A stretch of 64,000 nt of DNA from Oscillospiraceae bacterium (GTDB lineage: Bacteria > Bacillota > Clostridia > Oscillospirales > Oscillospiraceae): the NCBI GenBank assembly GCA_017458065.1, contig JAFTGD010000051.1, positions 1-64,000 of the forward strand, written 5' to 3'. The position numbers and the translations under genes are program-made. Shown here one piece after another: positions 16,608-24,407 of the stretch; position 1 is the first letter of the stretch, and the number at the start of each line of letters is the position of its first letter. Below the pieces are notes generated by a model. It ran no database searches and was not told where the DNA came from. It saw only the letters and a program-made list of their open reading frames with translations.

Positions 16608-17572
16608 GGATTGGACCGGTCGAGCTGAAAGGCCGCATCGTTCTCGCACCGATGGCCGGAGTGACGGATTATGCATTCCGGGAGGTCTGCCGCCGCTGCG
16701 GCGCGGCCCTCACCACGACGGAGATGGTCAGTGCGCGCGCATTGACATATGGGGACCAGAAGAGCCGGGAACTGCTGTTCCAGTCAGAAGAGGAAACCCC
16801 GGCCGCGGTACAGATCTTCGGCCACGAGCCGGATGTGATGGCGGAGGCTGCCCGGATGGCGATCGAGTATTCCGGCGCTGCCATTCTGGATATCAATATG
16901 GGCTGCCCGGTGGGGAAGATCGTCAAGGGCGGAGACGGCTCGGCTTTAATGAAGACGCCGGAGCTCGCGGCGCAGATCGTCGAAGCGGTTGCAAAGGCCG
17001 TCAAGGTGCCGGTTACGGTGAAGTTCCGGAAAGGCTGGGACAACGGCAGCGTAAACGCCGTTTCTTTTGCCAGACTCTGCGAAGAGGCGGGGGCATCCGC
17101 CATCACCGTCCACGGGAGAACCCGTGCTCAGCTGTATGCCGGACGTGCGGACTGGGATGTGATCCGTGAGGTCAAACAGGCCGTTTCGATCCCGGTGACG
17201 GCCAACGGCGACGTGTTCAGCGGGGAGGACGCGGCGCATATCCTGCGTTATACAGGCTGTGATCTGGTCATGATCGGCCGGGGCTGCTTCGGGGACCCCT
17301 GGCTCTTCGCGAGGGCCAATGCCGCCGTCAACGGAGAACCGGAGCCGATTCTGCCGCCGCTCTCCGAGCGGCTGGATACCGCCGTCAGGCAGATGGAACG
17401 CCTTGCTGAGCGGCGGGGTGAGCGCTATGCCTGTATGGAGGCGCGGCACCAGATTCCATGGTATCTGCACGGCGTCCCCTATTCCGGCATCTACAGGCAG
17501 CAGCTGGTTCACGTAGAAAGTCTCGCGGATATCCGACGGATTGTCGCCGGGGCAAAACGTGATTTGAAATAA
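16604..17572 (+). CDS. dusB: tRNA-dihydrouridine synthase (DusB type)
   Basis: A 322-aa flavoprotein reducing specific uridines in tRNA D-loops. Seen: [12 protein letters not shown] (FMN site), [20 protein letters not shown] with the catalytic Cys, [22 protein letters not shown], and the C-terminal [13 protein letters not shown]. Last gene of the trmB-xth-dusB set; no strong terminator follows, only a promoter for rex. Confidence 0.94.
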   Translation: MRIGPVELKGRIVLAPMAGVTDYAFREVCRRCGAALTTTEMVSARALTYGDQKSRELLFQSEEETPAAVQIFGHEPDVMAEAARMAIEYSGAAILDINMGCPVGKIVKGGDGSALMKTPELAAQIVEAVAKAVKVPVTVKFRKGWDNGSVNAVSFARLCEEAGASAITVHGRTRAQLYAGRADWDVIREVKQAVSIPVTANGDVFSGEDAAHILRYTGCDLVMIGRGCFGDPWLFARANAAVNGEPEPILPPLSERLDTAVRQMERLAERRGERYACMEARHQIPWYLHGVPYSGIYRQQLVHVESLADIRRIVAGAKRDLK

Positions 17573-17614
17573 AAGAAAAAGGTTAAAGATGCGTAAACAT
17601 ATGCAATTTGTGGC

Positions 17615-17643
17615 TTGAACAGCGTTTTTGCGTATGTTATAAT
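17615..17643 (+). promoter_or_regulatory. Sigma-A promoter of rex
   Basis: TTGAAC (17615-17620), 17 bp, perfect TATAAT (17638-17643). I see no clear Rex operator (TTGTGAA-type palindrome) overlapping it. Confidence 0.8.
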
Positions 17644-17707
17644 GATTGTATAAAGGAGTACGTGCAGTACACTTTTTCGAGTATGGTTAAGAGGAGATAA
17701 TAGAAAG

Positions 17708-18376
17708 GTGAAACGGGTAAAGGTTTCAAACAATGTGATCCGGCGTCTGCCCAGGTATCTGCGGAAGCTGGATGAGTTACAGGAAAACGGGATTAACAGG
17801 ATTTCTTCTTTTGAGCTGGGCCAGCAGCTTGGCCTCACCCCCTCGCAGATCCGGCAGGATTTCAGCTGCTTCGGAGAGTTCGGGCAGCAGGGTTATGGTT
17901 ACAATGTCGCAGGTCTGCGCGAGCAGATTGCCTCGATCCTCGGTATGGACCGCGGCTACAAGGCGGTCCTGATCGGAGTCGGCAACATCGGTCACGCCCT
18001 GATGGACAACTTCAGCTTCTCTGACTGCGGCGTACAGCTCGCAGCCGCCTTTGATATTAAAGAGAGCCTGATCGGTACGGAGTTCAAGGGAGTGCCCATT
18101 CTTGCGTGGGATCAGATCGAAGACTATCTGAAGAACAACGAGGTCGCGATTGCGGTGCTCTGCGTGCCGAAGACCGCCGCGATCACAGCGACGGATGTCC
18201 TGACGAGGAACGGGATCGAAGCGATCTGGAACTTCACCAATATCGAGCTGACGGAGCCGAACAGCCCCATTATTGTGGAGAATGTGCACTTCTCGGACAG
18301 CCTGCTCTCTCTGAGTTACTTCGTTTCGGAGCGTATGGACGAGCATGCCGGACAGACGGCAAAAACGGATAAATAA
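17708..18376 (+). CDS. rex: Redox-sensing transcriptional repressor Rex
   Basis: A 222-aa homodimeric repressor that senses the NADH/NAD+ ratio and controls fermentation genes. N-terminal winged helix (RLPRYLRKLDEL ... GLTPSQIRQDFSCFGEFG) and a C-terminal Rossmann domain with GVGNIGHAL and the AAFDI strand. Start is GTG at 17708 after aggaga. Monocistronic: promoter at 17615, terminator at 18403. Its presence fits a fermentative anaerobe. Confidence 0.95.
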   Translation: MKRVKVSNNVIRRLPRYLRKLDELQENGINRISSFELGQQLGLTPSQIRQDFSCFGEFGQQGYGYNVAGLREQIASILGMDRGYKAVLIGVGNIGHALMDNFSFSDCGVQLAAAFDIKESLIGTEFKGVPILAWDQIEDYLKNNEVAIAVLCVPKTAAITATDVLTRNGIEAIWNFTNIELTEPNSPIIVENVHFSDSLLSLSYFVSERMDEHAGQTAKTDK

Positions 18377-18402
18377 AGCAGATCTGAGTTTCACAATGGA
18401 TA

Positions 18403-18431
18403 CGCCCCCGCTCCGAGCGGGGGCGCATTTT
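18403..18431 (+). terminator. Terminator between rex and mnmE
   Basis: Ten-bp stem cgcccccgct (18403-18412) / agcgggggcg (18416-18425), 3-nt loop, then cattttt. Confidence 0.88.
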
Positions 18432-18447
18432 TCAGGGAGGGAATCGA

Positions 18448-19806
18448 ATGGGAGACACCATTGCCGCCATTGCCACCGGACAGCAGGTTTCGGCGATCGG
18501 CATTGTGCGCATGTCCGGCGAGGAGAGCATCCGCATTGCCGAACGGGTTTTTGTCCCCTATGCGGGCGGAACACTCTCAGAGCATCGGGACCGAAAGCTT
18601 GTCTATGGCGAGCTGCGCAGCGCGGAGAACCAGCTGCTGGATATCTGCATGTGCACGATCAGCCGGGGGCCCGGCAGCTACACGGGAGAGGACACGGTGG
18701 AATTCCAGTGCCACGGGTCGCCCATGCTGCTGAACATGCTGCTGCATGAGCTGTTCCGGCTGGGGGCCAGACAGGCAGGCCCGGGGGAATTCACCAAGCG
18801 GGCGTTTTTGAACGGCAGGATGGACCTGAGCTCCGCCGAGGCGGTCATCGACCTGATCGACGCCGAATCCGCAGAAGCTGTGCGCAACGCAGCCGGACAG
18901 CTCTCCGGTGCGATTTTCCGTAAGGCGGGCGGCATCTATACGCAGCTGCTGGACATCAGCGCCCACTTCCATGCGGTGCTGGATTATCCGGATGAGGACA
19001 TCGAGGAGTTTCAGATCCGGAACTACCGGGAAATCCTGCTCGAGGGACAGAGAGAGCTTGAACGCCTGCTCGGCACCTTCGAACGGGGCAGAATGATGAA
19101 CAGCGGGATCCCCACGGCGATCATCGGGCTTCCGAATGCGGGGAAGAGCTCGCTCCTGAACGCGCTTCTGGGCTATGACCGGGCGATTGTGACGGAGATC
19201 CCGGGAACAACGCGCGATACCGTTGAAGAACGGGCGCAGATCGGCGGCGTTTGCCTGCGGCTGATCGATACGGCGGGCATCCGTGAGACGGAGGACCGCG
19301 TCGAACGCCTCGGTGTGGAGAGAAGCCTGGCCGCGGCGGAAACGGCGTCGCTGGTCCTGGCTGTGATCGACGGAAGCCGGGAGGCGGAGGAAGCCCTGCC
19401 GAGGATCCTCCGGGCGGCAGAGCGGGCGGAGAAGGCCGTTATCGTCTGTTCCAAGCTTGACCTGCCCTCCAGACTGCAGCTCCCCGAGACCTGTCTGCCG
19501 GTCGTCCGGGTCAGCAGCACAAGCGGAGAGGGGCTGGATCGCCTGGAGGAGACGATCCGGGAACTGTTTCCGGCACCGCTGGTCCCGGCAGGAGAGATCC
19601 TGACCAACGTGCGCCAGGCGGACGCGGTCCGGCGCGCTGCGGAGAGTATGAAGGCCGCCTGCGAGGAACTGGAGCAGGGCCTGACCCCGGATATCATCCT
19701 GACCGAGACCGAGAACGCCATGCAGGCGCTGGGAGAGCTTACCGGCGTCAGCATCCGGGAGGACATCACCAACCAGATCTTCTCGCGCTTCTGTGTCGGA
19801 AAATGA
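18448..19806 (+). CDS. mnmE: tRNA modification GTPase MnmE
   Basis: A 452-aa GTPase that, with MnmG, installs 5-carboxymethylaminomethyl groups at wobble uridines. N-terminal folate-binding domain (DTIAAIATGQQVSAIGIVR), a split helical domain, an inserted G domain with GLPNAGKSS (227-235), IPGTTRDTV and DTAGIRE, and the C-terminal FCVGK that carries the catalytic Cys. No mnmG follows, unlike the common mnmE-mnmG order; a bidirectional terminator comes next. Confidence 0.96.
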   Translation: MGDTIAAIATGQQVSAIGIVRMSGEESIRIAERVFVPYAGGTLSEHRDRKLVYGELRSAENQLLDICMCTISRGPGSYTGEDTVEFQCHGSPMLLNMLLHELFRLGARQAGPGEFTKRAFLNGRMDLSSAEAVIDLIDAESAEAVRNAAGQLSGAIFRKAGGIYTQLLDISAHFHAVLDYPDEDIEEFQIRNYREILLEGQRELERLLGTFERGRMMNSGIPTAIIGLPNAGKSSLLNALLGYDRAIVTEIPGTTRDTVEERAQIGGVCLRLIDTAGIRETEDRVERLGVERSLAAAETASLVLAVIDGSREAEEALPRILRAAERAEKAVIVCSKLDLPSRLQLPETCLPVVRVSSTSGEGLDRLEETIRELFPAPLVPAGEILTNVRQADAVRRAAESMKAACEELEQGLTPDIILTETENAMQALGELTGVSIREDITNQIFSRFCVGK

Positions 19807-19820
19807 ATCAAAGATTATCA

Positions 19821-19865
19821 AAAAGCACTCTCGCAGATCCCGATCGGGTCTGCGAGAGTGCTTTT
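19821..19865. terminator. 17-bp bidirectional terminator between mnmE and the NlpC gene
   Basis: Perfect stem 19821-19837 with 19849-19865 (aaaagcactctcgcaga arm), flanked by an A-tract on one side and a T-tract on the other, between two convergent genes. Confidence 0.9.
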
Positions 19866-19881
19866 ATAACGAGATGACAAA

Positions 19882-21633
19882 TCAGTAGACTCTACGGATC
19901 TCATATCCGCGGGAGGAGTAGTATCCGGTAGCAAGGGAAGTGGTCACAACACCGGTAGCGGAGTTTGCCGCGTGGACAAACATGTTGTCGCCGATATAGA
20001 TGCCCAGGTGCCCCACATAATTGTTACCGGAATAGAAGCAGAGCATGTCGCCGGGCTGGAGATCGGCCGGAGCCACGTGGACGCCGTCAGAGGCCGCGTC
20101 GTTTGCAACACGGCTGGTCGTATAGCCGAACTGGGAGTAGACATAGCTTACGAAGCCCGAGCAGTCAAAACCGGTTTCCGGGGAGTCGCCGCCCCATTTG
20201 TAGGGATAGCCCACATAGTTCAGCGCATACGCGGCAATTTCCTTCCCCAGGTCGGCGCCCACCGCGGTGCTGAGGCTGGCGGCGGGCTCAAAGACGCCTT
20301 CCGTCACAAAAGAAGCGGAGACAAAGCCTTCCTGTCCGTTGTAGATCACCTTGACCCAGTCGCCGGAGACGCCCGTCATCCTGACTGCCGTACCGAAATT
20401 GAGTTCATCAAGAATACCGGCTGACATGGAAGGGGCTTCTCTCAGCCGCACGCTGCTCCCGGTGATGAATCCGTCCGTCATTTGGAAGGAGGCCGGATCA
20501 TAAGCGCCCGCTGTCGCTGCGGTGCCCGTCACAGCGGAGGAACTCTGGTCTTCAAGACTGATATAGTCGGAGTGGATATATCCGCTGATCCCGGTTCCGG
20601 GGACGGTGACAGCGGTCCAGTCGCCGGAGACACCTGAGATCACGACTTCGGTTCCGCTGTCATAGGTGCCGACGATGGAATAAGTCGTTCCCGGGCCGGA
20701 GCGCAGCCTTACCAGATTCCCGGTCACTCTGCCGATTTTGCTCGCAGCGGCTGCGGAGTCCGCAGCGGCGGGAGCAAGGGTCGGCGACGGAGCGGCCGGC
20801 GGGACGTAAGCAGCCGGAGGCTGAGAATCAGTTATGGCGGTGTTCACGGAGGGATCTGTCACAGTGAGAAACGACCCAGCGTCATTGGGGGCAACAATCA
20901 GCTCGTCACTGGACGGGAAGGCCGCCGAAGAAGCCTGCGTCTGCACGGCGCCGTCTGTGGGCACCTGGACGATCTGCTCCGGAGGAACAGCCGCTTCCGG
21001 AATCGGGGCGGCGGTTTCGCTGACAACAAAGACCGTGGAACCGCCCTGGGAAGAGCCGGTCCCGTTCACCGGGTAAAACGGCGTCCCTCCGTAGAGGTTG
21101 GACGTCTCGTCTTCGATGACGGCGGCATTTGGCGAGCCTTCTTTCACAAACTGGCTGTAAATGAAGCCGTCTTTGCCGTCGATGCGCACCGCGGTCCACT
21201 CGCCGGAGGAGCCAGTGATGGTGAGCGCCTTCCCGGTGCTGTAGGTGCCGAAGACGGTGGAAGAGGTACTCGGACCGGCGCGGAAGGAGACATACATGCC
21301 GTTGATATAGCCGGGGACTTCAACCGGATTGACTGAGATCTGCATCGAAGCCTGCGCAGGGCTCTCCTCCGGCAGGAGAGACAGAAACTGAGAAGAGACG
21401 TATCCGGTGCTGCCGTCCCAGCTGACCAGAAACCAGTCGGCATCGGAACGGTTGATCACTTCCACCGTTTTCCCCTGGTCGAGACTCGCAAAAATCCCGT
21501 ATGCGGTTCCCGGTCCGGAACGGACATTGACCTCGCTGCCCGTGACGACGGCCTGCTCGGCGGAAGCCGCAGCAGGCAGCGCCGAGAGGAGCAGCGTGGA
21601 CAGGGTCAGAAAGGGGAGAATGATCTTACGCAT
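19882..21633 (-). CDS. Secreted peptidoglycan hydrolase, four SH3b repeats plus NlpC/P60
   Basis: A 583-aa exported protein. A signal peptide ends near ALPAAASA. Four bacterial SH3 repeats follow, each with the NVRSGPGT/RLRSGPGT type signature; a Pro/Ala/Ser/Thr-rich linker of about 130 residues separates repeats 2 and 3. The C-terminal NlpC/P60 domain has Cys491 (DCSGFVSYVYS), His542 (HLGIYIGD) and His554, the expected Cys-His-His triad. It probably cuts gamma-D-Glu-diamino-acid bonds in stem peptides. I chose ATG 21633 (MRKIIL) because AGAAGG precedes it; upstream codons overlap the next gene. Third gene of the leftward pbp unit. Confidence 0.92.
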   Translation of the reverse strand: MRKIILPFLTLSTLLLSALPAAASAEQAVVTGSEVNVRSGPGTAYGIFASLDQGKTVEVINRSDADWFLVSWDGSTGYVSSQFLSLLPEESPAQASMQISVNPVEVPGYINGMYVSFRAGPSTSSTVFGTYSTGKALTITGSSGEWTAVRIDGKDGFIYSQFVKEGSPNAAVIEDETSNLYGGTPFYPVNGTGSSQGGSTVFVVSETAAPIPEAAVPPEQIVQVPTDGAVQTQASSAAFPSSDELIVAPNDAGSFLTVTDPSVNTAITDSQPPAAYVPPAAPSPTLAPAAADSAAAASKIGRVTGNLVRLRSGPGTTYSIVGTYDSGTEVVISGVSGDWTAVTVPGTGISGYIHSDYISLEDQSSSAVTGTAATAGAYDPASFQMTDGFITGSSVRLREAPSMSAGILDELNFGTAVRMTGVSGDWVKVIYNGQEGFVSASFVTEGVFEPAASLSTAVGADLGKEIAAYALNYVGYPYKWGGDSPETGFDCSGFVSYVYSQFGYTTSRVANDAASDGVHVAPADLQPGDMLCFYSGNNYVGHLGIYIGDNMFVHAANSATGVVTTSLATGYYSSRGYEIRRVY

Positions 21634-21652
21634 GGGAAGCCTTCTTGTTGAA

Positions 21653-21934
21653 TCAGCGAGAGGCGAGAGAACGCTCCAGCCAGACCGCGGCCACGTCAAT
21701 GGCGGAATACAGACTGTCTTTTTCCGTCTTCTTGACGATGCGGTCGCGGGACTTCACCGAGGAATCCGTCAGCTGAAGCTGAACCGAGACCTTGGTGGCG
21801 ACATCCAGGTCTTTGACCTTCTTGGTATCAAGGATCTGCATCATGATCACATATTTATCCGCAAAGCTGCCGTAGTAGATGAAATTATCTTTCCTCTGGA
21901 GCGGATGACCCTTATACATCAGTGTTTTTGCCAA
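21653..21934 (-). CDS. Conserved hypothetical 93-aa protein
   Basis: I know no function for it. The start is TTG at 21934: GGAGG lies 8 bp before it and the reading MAKTLMYKGHPL begins there. The protein is one compact, charged domain: MYKGHPLQRKDNFIYYGS, then DKYVIMMQILDTKKVKDL, then a C-terminal helix SLYSAIDVAAVWLERSL. No signal peptide or membrane segment. It lies between a class A penicillin-binding protein (59 bp) and an NlpC hydrolase (19 bp) on the same strand, so a cell-wall or envelope link is possible by position only. Confidence 0.75.
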   Translation of the reverse strand: MAKTLMYKGHPLQRKDNFIYYGSFADKYVIMMQILDTKKVKDLDVATKVSVQLQLTDSSVKSRDRIVKKTEKDSLYSAIDVAAVWLERSLASR

Positions 21935-21993
21935 GGAAAGCACCTCCAATCGTGTTATCAAAATTAGCACACCACAGGCTATCTGTCAAGGAT

Positions 21994-24207
21994 TTATCCG
22001 ATGATGACAACGCTGTTGCCGCCCGGTGCCGGTGCGCCGTTGTAGTAGTTGTCCCAGTAATAGGAATTGTCAAAATCGTCCGTCGTGATGCCGTCTTCGA
22101 TGAGATCCTGATCGCTGCGCGCGGTCTGGGTCGGGGCTTCGATGAAGACATGGGTGTCCGGGGCGAGGTAGGGATAGGTGAAGTCCGCCCAGGAGTAGCC
22201 GCTGTGGACCTTGCTCATCACCTGACGCCAGACGCGGGCGGCGGGATTGCCGTTTGAGTTGATACGCTCAGGGATGTCAAAGCCGGTCCAGACGACTGCG
22301 ACGTAATAGGGCGTCACGCCGGCAAACCAGCGGTCTTTGTACTCGCCGGAGGTACCGGTCTTGCCGGCGACGGGGACATTATAAAGCTGTGCCTCGGTGC
22401 CGGTGCCCTCGTTGACCGCGTTCTTCATCATCCAGGTGAGGCAGTAGGCGGTGTTCGGATCAAAGGCGGCGATCGTCTGGGGGACGTTGTCCAGGACGAT
22501 GTTGCCGCGGCTGTCAGTAACCATGGAATAGGTCCGGCTGTAGGTGAAGGTACCGTCATTGACGAGAGAGCAGTAGGCCTGGGCCATCTCCCGGACGGAA
22601 ATCCCGTTTGTAAGCTGACCGAGAGACATCGGCGCGTAGGAGGCGTCGTCCGGAACCAGGCTGGTGAAGCCGAGCCGCTGGGTCAGATAGTCATAGGAGG
22701 TCTGCGGCCCGTTGGGCAGCTTGTCCACGATTTGGGCGGCAACGGTGTTGAGGGACCATTTGAGCGCCTGATAGATGGAGAGCACGCCGTAGTTTTCATA
22801 GTTGTCGTTGTGGGGATACCAGCTGGTGCCGGAGAGAACAATATAGTTGGCGTCGTTTACAAGCGTGTCGGGCGTGATGATACCCTCGTTGAGGGCCGGG
22901 CCGTAGCTTGCCAGCGGCTTGATGGAAGAACCGGGCGAGCGGGTAGCGCCGCCGTAGTTGACGCCGCCGGAGGAGATGGGCACAGCGCGGTTGAGGCCGA
23001 AGTTGATGGTCTTCTCACCGACGCCGCCGCAGAGGGCCAGAATGCGTCCGTCATAGGGATTCATGATGACGATGGCGCTCTGGAATTGCTGGTCATAGGC
23101 ACCGCCCTTGGGCATCTTCGCCGGATCGGAATAGAGGTCGTCGACGATGTTCTGGATGCGGGTGTCGATACAGCTGTAGATCTGATAGCCGCCGCTGTAG
23201 AGAAGCTTTTCCGCCGCGTCAAAATTGATCCCCTTGGCGCTCATGAGGTCGCGGATCACATCGCGGATGACAACTTCCTCGTAGTAGGTGTAGATCTCCT
23301 GGTGATATTCCTGGTTCGGCGTGCGCTTGAAGACAAGCTGCTCCGCCACGGCGCTGCGCCAGGTGTCATAGTCGATGTAGCCCTGTTCGTACATCTCCCG
23401 GAGGATGACCTCCTGCCGCTTCTTGTTGTTCTCTTCGTTGTAGAAGGGATCGTAATAGGTGGGCTTGTTGGTGATGCCGATAATCGCGGCGGACTCGGCG
23501 AGGCTCAGATCCTTGACATCCTTGCCGAAGTAGGTGTGCGCGGCAATCCCGACGCCCCAGCAGCCCTCGCCGAAGTAGACGGCGTTGAGGTACCACTCCA
23601 GAATCTCCTGCTTGTCGTATTTTTTCTCCAGCTCCAGCGCACCGAAGATCTCTGTCAGCTTGCGCTGGACGGTGACCTGGTCCTTGCCTGTGAGGTTCTT
23701 CAGCAGCTGCTGGGTGATGGTGGACCCGCCGTAGCTGGTCTCCATGCGGGCGAACATCTCAACGAAAGCGCCTGCGGTACGATACCAGTCGACTCCCTTA
23801 TGCTCGTAGAATCGCTTGTCCTCAATGGCGATGAGGGCCTCCTCCATGTACTTGGGAATATCCTCGTACTCCACCCAGATGCGCCGCTGGTCGCCGCCGA
23901 TGGTGATGCCCTCCTGCCACTCGCCGGCCAGATCCTGATACCAGATCGTGCTGGCCTCGCTCAGTTGGTAGTCCTCCAGCGAGAGGTCCAGCTCAGGCGT
24001 CAGGCAGGTCTTGACATAGTAGGCGAAGATGCAGGTGAACAGGACGCCCGTCACCAGCAGGATCAGGAGCACGGTGCCAATGATCCGCAGTGCCGAGACC
24101 AGAACGGAGGACAGCGTGTCGACGGTATATCCGCTGACCCGCAGAATCCCTCTGGCAGCACGGCGCTTTTTCAGTTGTTCTTCCGACGCGGGGTTTTTAT
24201 CAGACAT
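21994..24207 (-). CDS. Class A penicillin-binding protein (PBP1A-like)
   Basis: A 737-aa membrane-anchored bifunctional peptidoglycan synthase. One N-terminal membrane segment (about 38-64). The GT51 transglycosylase domain shows IAIEDKRFYEHKGVDW with catalytic Glu129 and YGGSTITQQLLKN. The transpeptidase domain shows SSIK with Ser427, the SLN motif in ALKWSLNTVAA, and KTGTSGEYKDRW. The short tail is Pro/Gly/Asn-rich. First gene of a leftward unit with the 93-aa protein and the NlpC hydrolase. An extended -10 promoter lies upstream. Confidence 0.95.
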   Translation of the reverse strand: MSDKNPASEEQLKKRRAARGILRVSGYTVDTLSSVLVSALRIIGTVLLILLVTGVLFTCIFAYYVKTCLTPELDLSLEDYQLSEASTIWYQDLAGEWQEGITIGGDQRRIWVEYEDIPKYMEEALIAIEDKRFYEHKGVDWYRTAGAFVEMFARMETSYGGSTITQQLLKNLTGKDQVTVQRKLTEIFGALELEKKYDKQEILEWYLNAVYFGEGCWGVGIAAHTYFGKDVKDLSLAESAAIIGITNKPTYYDPFYNEENNKKRQEVILREMYEQGYIDYDTWRSAVAEQLVFKRTPNQEYHQEIYTYYEEVVIRDVIRDLMSAKGINFDAAEKLLYSGGYQIYSCIDTRIQNIVDDLYSDPAKMPKGGAYDQQFQSAIVIMNPYDGRILALCGGVGEKTINFGLNRAVPISSGGVNYGGATRSPGSSIKPLASYGPALNEGIITPDTLVNDANYIVLSGTSWYPHNDNYENYGVLSIYQALKWSLNTVAAQIVDKLPNGPQTSYDYLTQRLGFTSLVPDDASYAPMSLGQLTNGISVREMAQAYCSLVNDGTFTYSRTYSMVTDSRGNIVLDNVPQTIAAFDPNTAYCLTWMMKNAVNEGTGTEAQLYNVPVAGKTGTSGEYKDRWFAGVTPYYVAVVWTGFDIPERINSNGNPAARVWRQVMSKVHSGYSWADFTYPYLAPDTHVFIEAPTQTARSDQDLIEDGITTDDFDNSYYWDNYYNGAPAPGGNSVVIIG

Positions 24208-24277
24208 GGATTCCTGTCACTCCCTTGCTTGCGGTCTGCCGACGGAAACAATTCACCAGTTTATCTGATGGCTAATC

Positions 24278-24286
24278 ATTATACCA
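24278..24286 (-). promoter_or_regulatory. Extended -10 promoter of the pbp unit
   Basis: On the minus strand TGG followed by a perfect TATAAT (24283-24278); no good -35 is visible at 17 bp, so it is read as an extended -10 promoter. It lies 70 bp before the pbp start and back to back with the lipoprotein promoter. Confidence 0.55.
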
Positions 24287-24350
24287 CAGCTTGTCAAATC
24301 CGCATAGGGCGGCGGCCGATTTTTCATGCATTATTAAGAAAAGCTTGCCC

Positions 24351-24379
24351 TTGCGGCAAAAAACAGAGTATGGTATGAT
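24351..24379 (+). promoter_or_regulatory. Sigma-A promoter of the solute-binding lipoprotein
   Basis: TTGCGG (24351-24356), 17 bp, TATGAT (24374-24379). It lies inside the upstream extension of the open frame, which supports the later start at 24408. Confidence 0.65.
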
Positions 24380-24407
24380 GACGGCAGCACGAACGCGGGA
24401 GCGGTTT

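Noticed and set aside
22732..24378. 548-codon plus-strand frame opposite the penicillin-binding protein
   Set aside because: It has no domain signature and is the complement of a well-supported PBP gene.
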